DNA of 64,000 nt from Ypsolopha sequella. Lineage: Eukaryota; Arthropoda; Insecta; Lepidoptera; Ypsolophidae. A model generated the notes under the pieces. It worked only from the letters and a program-made list of their open reading frames with translations. It searched no databases and was not told the origin of the DNA. Of this stretch, positions 49,423 to 58,400 are shown piece after piece. The DNA lies in assembly GCA_934047225.1 (NCBI GenBank), contig OW203991.1, positions 6,324,001 through 6,388,000 of the forward strand. The letters run 5' to 3'. Position numbers and translations under genes: made by a program. How positions within the stretch are numbered: the first letter of the stretch is position 1; each line of letters starts with the position of its first letter.

Positions 49423-52400
49423 CTGAAAGTTAAAAACTTGAATAATTTCAAAGATGAGGTCTCAATTTACTCTTAACCCTTTCTAAGGCAGAGCGATTAT
49501 TTTTTCCGCCAATTTTGTTCTACCATAACGGGTAATATATTTTATATTTATTTTGTGTTTCTTCTTATTTTTTACATACTCGCACTAATTATTGAAAGGG
49601 TACCAAAATACTGTAAAATTTTCTTTTTCTTAAATTTATTTCTTACTTTTAAAATATGATTAAATTATATATGACTTCAATATTTATGCGAAAACCTTAT
49701 GCCTGTTCAAGAGTTAAGTGAACTTTATCATACGATCTTGATTATAATGATATAGGACCGTGATCATAATGACATAGGATTGTGATTGTAATGACGTGAG
49801 GACGTGATCATAATGATATATAGGGTCGTGATCATAATGACATGGGGTCGTGATCATAATAACATAGGGTCATTATCACAATAACAGGCTCGTGATCATA
49901 ATGACATAGGATTTGTTTGATCATAACGACATAGCATCGTGATCTTGATTATATAGGGTCGTGATCTAAATGACATAAGGCCGCGATCATAATGACATAG
50001 GGTCGTGTACATTATGACATAGGGTCGTGATCATAATGACAGATGGTCGTGATCATAGATATTTGAACCGAGGAGATATGGTAAGGGGGCATGGCGTGGC
50101 GCTTGCGAACGCACGAGGCTAAAAATTGGCCTCAATGGCCCAAAGTCGATGTCGATAAAGAAGTGGTGTATTGTGTTGTCCGCGGGTACAAGAAGATGCG
50201 TCGCCCTCTGTTTGAATTATGAATTATGTTGAATTATGCGTGCGCGAGAAATATGAACGTTGACCGTACTTATACTTAGTATACCTCTAGATTTTGTGTT
50301 TATTGCAGTAAAATAAGTAGGAGGAAGTGGAGACATCTGAACACAAACAATTACAGTAATTAGGCAAACTTCGTCTGATTTGAGGTCGTGATCTCATACT
50401 GACATAGAATCGCGATCATAATGACATAGGGTCGCGGTCATAATGACAAATGTAATTATAATATGATCATGAATATCGTGATCATGATGACATAGGGTCG
50501 TAATTATAGTGAAATACAACATGACCGAGCCCACAATTAAGCAAGTAAGTCTTACAGCAACAAAAGTCTGCCTTGAGAGTGGGACGTAATGCCCGGCACG
50601 GAGGACCAGCGGCCGTTTCATACCCATCATGGTGAACACCAGAGCCTTCTTGAACTTGATGCTCTGCTCGTACCAGGGAAATTCGTTCAGCTTTACGTAG
50701 AGCTCTTCGCTCTGAAAAAACCAAAGCGCAGTCACAAAAACACATATGAATTACAATGCGCGCCAATCTTTTAGTCGCCTCTGAAGATAGCCGCAAGAGG
50801 CGACGCAATAGCCGTTTTACGGTGTCAGGGGGACGTTACAGGAGAGAGGGCGCGGAGCACACCCGCCTGCGTGCCGCACCACACCCCCCGCTCGCCATTT
50901 AGCAGGTGTCAACACTATGCGTTAGTGTTAGTGCTACGTCCGTACACTATACACGCGTGCGTTGCATGAAAAGTACCTTCGAGGAAAAAATTCTATGATT
51001 CGTCGTTGAATCTGTTTGTTATAGTTTATTGTTTTTCTTGCATTTAGTTTGTTAAAGTTTATTGTTGTTGTTATGCCTCGCGGACGTTATAGCGTTTTAA
51101 GGCGACAATGTAGGAAAATGGTGTTTATATTAATGCGTTTTATTTATATAGTTGAGATTGCATTAAAATAATAAATAAATAATTAAATAGGTAGGTACAA
51201 CATGTACACCTTCCCACTTATAGTAAACATTTAATAATCAACCGTTGATATTATTGTTTCCTTGGCTGTACCTGCGCAAGCTTGCACTCGTAACTCATTC
51301 AGAGGCGACTAAAAGATTGGCGCGCACTGTAGCAGCAGTTAAACGTCCAACATACGCATCGAAGGGGTTACCTAACTCATATAAAAGTACGTGATATGGC
51401 TAAGATGTATTATGATGTTCACCCGCTCTTTCATGAGCTACTAGCGTGTTCTCTCTAATAGCATCAAGCGAACTAAAACTTTCCTTTAGCCGTTCCCAGC
51501 CAGTACTCACCTCTGGCACAAAATAACCACTTACAGAAAATTTAATCCGCATAACTAGCGAAAACAGGCGCACGCACACATAGACGCGTACGTACGACGA
51601 TCTCGGATGAAGTCGGTCGAATGCCAATACGAAATTCTGCCGAGATTATCATACGTACGCGTCGATGCATGTGTGCGTCTATTTTCGCTCCGTTGTCGAG
51701 TCGACCTTCTGGTAGTATCTATTTTGTGTCAGTGATTAGATAGATAGATAGATATAACATTTATTTCTCAAAAACAAGACACATACCTACACACAAAAAC
51801 AAAGTAGAGTTTAAACAAGAACTTAAATAAAAAATTAAAAAATAAAGTTAAAACACAAAAAGAAAGTTAAATTTATCCTAGTGGCATGTGTGTCGCGGCA
51901 AACAGAAAAAGGCTCCGACTCAGCATAACGCCGCAAACCAAAATGTGCGACGCTGGTTACTCTGCCGTCACCTGCAGAGAGCCGCACGAATTCCATCGAG
52001 AGTGGACAATTATTGTTTATTGTGTATGTGAGTATAATGGTTGTATATCAGTATAACAATTTTGGCTAAATATATTAAATAAGAGAATATCCTGACTGAA
52101 AAATCTATCAATGCCCGGGCCAGCTGATTAAACCTAGCAACATAAATTTTGGCAATGGGTTTCATCTACGACACGCAGACGTCCCCAAGAGATAATCAAA
52201 GCACCAACTGGCTACATAGGTAATGTGAACTCACCGTAGCCGTGAGTTCATGTCCGCACCAGCAGCACACGTACGTCTGCATGATCATAACAGATAGGTA
52301 CGTTATGATGGAGAAGAACTGCATGCTGCACCAGTCCACCACCAGGATGCGCAGTGCTGACATGCAGATCAGACCAACGCTGCCGCTTAGTTGGAACAGA

Positions 52401-55400
52401 AGGTACGTGTGGTACGAGTTCTCTATCGCCTCTTCGAATCTGGCAGTAAACATATTTATTTATAAGAGCTGGATTTAAACTTGATGAAAAAAAAGTAACT
52501 AAACTATAATATACGAAAACAAGTTACCAAGTTATCTTTTGCTACCAATGATATTTGGAATATCATTGTTTGACAACATTGACTAAACCTGATTGAAAAT
52601 TACACCCAAGTTTTATTGACAACCGAGACAAAATGACATGACGAGGGCATTCCCGATTTTCACCGACGATGATTATTACGTCCCAACGTATGGGTGGTGA
52701 GATCGCCGTACCACAGATTATATAGTAGCCGTACTTCGGGTACAAATACACGCTTTTTAGGGCATGCAGGTTTCCTCACGATGTTTTCCTTCACCGTTCT
52801 GCAAGGGTATCTGCAATATTAAATCTTCTTCGAGCAATCTCCTAGTAATAATTACTGTTTTGCTAATTTCACCCTAATTAACTTGATTCAGATTATTTTA
52901 GAGTAACCTTTATCTACATTTTAGGATAATACTGATCTTTAAATATCCTTGAAGAAAAACTTCTTTCTTAAAAACTTCTTTCTTAAAAACTTCTTGAACG
53001 AAAGACTGGTCCTTTTTCAAGCTGTTTTGAGACTTTTGAAAAGGAGTTATTGTGAATGCACAGACATTCATGTGAATGTGATAACTTTGTAAATCTCACT
53101 TGACTACAGTTTGATGTTGTTGGATACAGTTGACGAATTTCTTGTAATTTTCTTCGAACAGTTCGTTTACTGAGTGTGACGCTCGGTCTTCCATTGTGAC
53201 GTTTTTGATCTGTAACAAACGCTACATAGGTACAATCGTATAATAAAACTTATTAGGCTGCGCTATTTTTGAAAGAATTTTTTTAAATCTCATTATTTTC
53301 TACTGTGTATATTTGCAAAACTTTCAATTGATCTTGGTTGTACTGTATTCATAAATAAAGTAGGTTGTTTATACTTGCGATTGTCGGCACTTGGTGAAAC
53401 TTGAAATACATCTTGAATTAAAAACACTTGTACTTATAGTTTCACTTTATTTTATTTATATTAACTCCCAACCGGTTTCGGATTCTACTCTATTTTCATC
53501 TAAATTAACAACTTCCCTTGAAAATGGAGTAGAATCCGAAACAGGTTGGGAATTAACATAAATAAAATAAAGTGAAACTATAAGTACACGTGTTTTTAAT
53601 TCAAGACAAGTAGGTTATTTTACGGCCCCAAATGTTTGTCTATCCATAATTTTAGACCACTTCTTATATTTTAAATGGCTTTTCTCTGAAGCTAAATTTT
53701 CCGAAACGCTAGCGGGCTACCTGCCCACTAATAGATATCCTCATCTCAAGTAAAACACATTACAGATATTCTATTTCACCAAGTCCGTACATGCAAACTT
53801 TTTTTTGATACGTGTAACCTCGGAAGCGCAAAAAAACGCGCAAGACACACAAAACACGCTTTTCTGTACAGGGCTTAGAATAAGGAATACTTATTCTAAG
53901 GTACAGGGCGTCACTACTACAGTGCGCGCCAATCTTTTAGTCGCCTCCGAATGAGCTACGAGTGCAAGCTTGCGCAGGTACAGTCAAGGAAACAATAATA
54001 TCAACGGTTGATTATTAAATGTTTACTATAAGTGGGAAGGTGTACTTGTTGTACCTACCTATTAAATTATTTATTTATTATTTTAGTGCAATCTTAACTA
54101 TATAAATAAAACGCATTAATATAAACACCATTTTCCTACATTGTCGCCTTAACCTCCTGACCGCAGAATGCCTATGGACAGTACATAGACATTAAAAAAA
54201 TTTTGAGGCTTGTTTTTGTCAGATACCTTAGTTGAATACATGATACAACATCTGCTAATGTTTCTTGGTACTAAAAATGCAAGTGATTGACTGCAGATCT
54301 GTCACTTTCGTATCAAAATGGCTGACAATAGTGGACGTATCGCAGCACGCCTGCACAAAGGTGAGTAAAATCTTTTTGAATCATAATGATATCATATTAA
54401 CATATGATTGTTTTTGTTTTTTTTTGTCTCTAAGTGTTGTAGCTAAAAGTTAATTGTCATATTTACAGTCAAAATACACATTTCAAGATTTTGTGATCTT
54501 TCAAATTTTTATGTCCTCTATTTAGGAACCATGTTGGCACCTACTAAGAAGTTGTGTTTTTTATGTACTCTATTTAGTAACTATGTCGAGAACTTCTATT
54601 TTACTTTTATTTTAGGAGTACGTGATGATGATGTTCTTCAATATCTTAACGAATTTGATGATGATTTTTCCGGTGACGATTACGACAATGATCCACCTTT
54701 TGAAGAGACTATATTAAGTCAGCAAACAAGAGATGATAGCTCATCTAGTTCAGAAAAGTCCATAAACATTGATGACATAGCAACACCTTCGCCAGTACCA
54801 TCTTTATCTACGTCCACTGTCTCCTAGGAGATCTCGAGGAGCCAGATTTCCCACACGTCGCCGTTCCCGAGGAGCTCTTCTCATTAGACAACAACACAGC
54901 ACCCGAAATATCTTCAACAACAACATAGTTGAAGACAAGTGGACAGCTTGCAATGAAAATGACATATTTTTTGTTCCTTAAAGAAATATTATGTAGTTGG
55001 TAAGACAATGCCATATTTTTGTACCACAAAGAAAAATTTTAAGTTATATTTTTGTTTGAACTCATTAAAAAGACTGATTTGCCTAAAATTGACTTTTTGT
55101 ATATTTTTTTTTATTTATATACCTCTTCATGCTAGAAACCATTTGTCCTTACTCTAGTACATAAGTTAAATCATTTTACCACTGTTGAGGTCACTTGTAC
55201 TACTGACAGGACATAACGGAAATCATAAACTTCCGACCTTATATTTTTTTCTTAATTTTTTATGTCAGAAAATAGCCCCTTCCAAACTGGAATCTGGAAT
55301 TTTATGGAAATCTGACAAAAAAAGTGTCCTCTGTAGTAAGGAGGTTAAAACGCTATAACGTCTGCGAGGCATAATAACAACAATAAACTTTAACAAACTA

Positions 55401-58400
55401 AATCAACAAAACAACAAATAAAGGCAACAAAAACAATAAACTATAACAAACAGATTTAACGATAAACTTAACGAATCATAGAATTTTTTCCTCGAAGGTA
55501 CTTTTCATGCAACGCGCGCGTGTGTAGTATAGCACTCACACTAACGCATAGTGTTGACATCTGCTAAATGGCGAGCGGGGGATGTGGTGCAGAGCTGTCA
55601 CATGGACCAAATATAAGCCCTAAGTTGGTCCGTTCAAATAGGACTCGGACCTGGTCCGATGGACTTTTATGGTGAGCCCTAAACTCCAGCGGACCGAACG
55701 GACTAGCCCTATTTCGGTAAAAAGCCGGTCCGGTCCGAGTTGGTCCGAAACAGTCCGTTAGATTACTTCAATAGAGTTATGCAATAAATGCTGTGCTACA
55801 ATTTGATAAATAGTCGAAAAAATGTCGTGTATTTTATTGAATAATATTAAAATACCTGAAAACTTCGATTAAGAGAATGGCATACCCAGGCAACTTTTTT
55901 TTAATTTCCGTCCAGCACAATAAGTCTAACGGCAAAGACCTTATTTGCTTTTCATAGAAGAGATTATATGTTGGAAAAAAAATTGTTTTGGCCATATCTT
56001 CGGAACGGAAGGTGGTACATCCCTAGGGGTCGGAACATAGGGTGCCAAAAAAAATTTTTTTTTTATGTCAAAACTTTAACCACCCGTATCTCCTAGACGG
56101 CTTGAGTTAGACCCATGTTGATGGGTGTCTAAGAAAAGGTCTCGCCGAGATCTAGCCCCCCCCAGTGTCAAAACTTTAACGGCCCGTATCTCCCAAACGG
56201 CTGAAGCTAGACCCATGTTCATGGTACTCTAAGAAAAGGGCTCGACGAGCTCTAACTAAAAATGAAAAAAAAAATAAAAAAGTCGAAAAAATATATATTT
56301 TTGCCAAAACTTTGATCAGCTATATCTCCCGAACCGTAAGTCCTAGCGAGTTGCGGTTTCGACTTTAGTGATCGTTTTGCCGGGGGCTTCCTGACCGCAT
56401 AAAAAAATTTGACATTTGACAGGTTTTGACATTTTTTTGACAGGTCCAAAAAAGTGCTCCGATTCGCTTGAAACTCGGTATCAAGGGGCAAGTAGGGTCG
56501 GTGATTACGAATTCATTGTTAAATTTGACACTTTTTGACAACCGACAAGGATTTTGACACTTTTTTGAAAAAAATTTGATCGGACTCGGCCTCGCTGGCG
56601 CGTTCTCCGTCCTCACATGCTCGTTTTTCAGCCTCGCTAGAAAGACACTTGAAGGCTCGGCCTTCGGCCTCGTCATTAGATCCGAAGAAATGTCCGATCA
56701 AATTTTTTTTCAAAAAAGTGTCAAAATCCTTGTCGGTTGTCAAAAAGTGTCAAATTTAACAATGAATTCGTAATCACCGACCCTACTTGCCCCTTGATAC
56801 CGAGTTTCAAGCGAATCGAAGCACTTTTTTGGACCTGTCAAAAAATGTCAAAACCTGTCAAATGTCAAATTTTTTATGCGGTCGGGAAGCCCTTGGCAAA
56901 CCGATCACTAAAGTCGAAACCGCAACTCGCTAGGACTTACGGTTCGGGAGATATAGCCGATCAAAGTTTTGGCAAAAAAAATTATTTTTTTTCGACTTTT
57001 TTTTTTTCATTTTCAGTTAGAGCTCGTCGAGCCTTTTTCTTAGAGTACCATGAACATGGGTCTAGCTTCAGCCGTTTGGGAGATAAGGGCCGTTAAAGTT
57101 TTGACACTGTGGGGGGCTAGATCTCGGCGAGACCTTTTCTTAGACACCCATCAACATGGGTCTAATTCAAGCCGTCTAGGAGATACGGGCGGTTAAAGTT
57201 TTGACATTAAAAAAAAAAAACTTTTTTGGCACCCTATGGTCCGACCCCTAGGGATGTACCACCTTCCGTTCCGAAGATATGGTCAAAACAATTTTTTTTT
57301 TCGGTACATCCCTTAAAAAAAAAAGGCAATTTTTCCCATCCCTAGTGATCGAGGACATCCCTAGGAACTGCGCACGCTCGCGCTTCGCGCTCGCGTACTT
57401 GTCCCGGCGAACTTCGCCCGCTCGCGCTTCGCGCTCGCGGGCTCGTTCTGTCAAAAATGTCATTCTTTCCCATCCCTAGTACCCAGGTACATCACTACGA
57501 ACTTCACTCGCTCGCTCGTTCGTAGGCTCGCCTTTCGGGCTCGCCTACTCACTCGAAAAATTTTTCAAAACTCCCATACAACGACACGTCTCACTAAAAT
57601 GTCAAAAAACCATGTCAAATGTCAAGGTTTTTCCCCACTCAGTATTAGACAACTGACATTGTTTTCATACATTACTACCATGTCAAAAGACTCCTTCAAA
57701 CTAAACAACCATGTCAGTCAGTCAGTCAGTGAGTTACCGTTTTGTAGCTTTATATATAGTCAAAATCAAAACAAAATTAAGTATGGACAATATGAAGAAA
57801 ATATGAATAAATACATACCTGCAAAACATATATTTCGATTCTTAGTCGTCAACTCGTCATCACATCCTTCGAATAACATTATTTTGTCATGCTATACTTG
57901 CATAAAACCATCCATAATCATTTCGTTACACACAACGGACCAGCAACGGACCAACGGACTGAACGGACTAACCCGAAGCCCGAAAAAGTCCGATCGGTCC
58001 GTGGTCCGCGGACTAGCTCACGGTTGAAAAAGTCCTATTTGATGATTTAGGACTTTTTATACGTTTTCGGTCTTTTACGGACTTTTTATTTGGTCCATAT
58101 GACAGCTCTGATGTGGTGCGGCACGCAGGCGGATGTGCTCCGCGCCCTCGCTCCTGTAACGTCCCCCTGACACCATAAAACAGCTATTGCGTCGCCTCTT
58201 GCGGCTATCTTCAGAGGCGACTAAAAGATTGGCGCGCACTGTACAACCATAGCCAAATTGACTTGTGAAATAGAATATCCGTATGCGATTTGAACAACTA
58301 CCAAGACTGAGTCAGTTGCGGACTGAGTCATGGCACATGACATTATCATTATTGCACATTTTTGAATTTATTGATTATTTAATTAATTTTAAATTAATTC

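Larger units (their letters stand above)
55590..58110. mobile_element. hAT-like element with a 1.3-kb internal palindrome
   Basis: TIR CAGAGCTGTCACATGGACCA and its mirror (one base different) bound 2521 bp. The 8-bp repeat ATGTGGTG flanks it at 55582-55589 and 58111-58118. The CAGAG-type end and 8-bp duplication point to hAT. There is no transposase. Segments near each end (GGTCCGTTCAAATAGGACTC; CCTATTTGATGATTTAGGAC) are also partly inverted. Confidence 0.85.
53920..58241. mobile_element. Composite nested transposon (TA-flanked host with two insertions)
   Basis: TIR CAGTGCGCGCCAATCTTTTA at 53920 and its mirror ending 58241 are flanked by TA at 53918-53919 and 58242-58243. Compared with the 576-bp copy at 50754-51329, two foreign blocks are present: 54149-55348 (TTAA-flanked) and 55590-58118 (8-bp duplication). 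Host sequence is collinear outside them. It occupies most of OR-B intron 3. Confidence 0.92.

Noticed and set aside
49738..50060. CRISPR-like array
   Set aside because: The units are contiguous degenerate tandem repeats without unique spacers, in an animal genome.
56252..57096. Several 70-120 codon ORFs on both strands
   Set aside because: They are mirror images produced by the giant inverted repeat; the proteins are low-complexity and have no family match.
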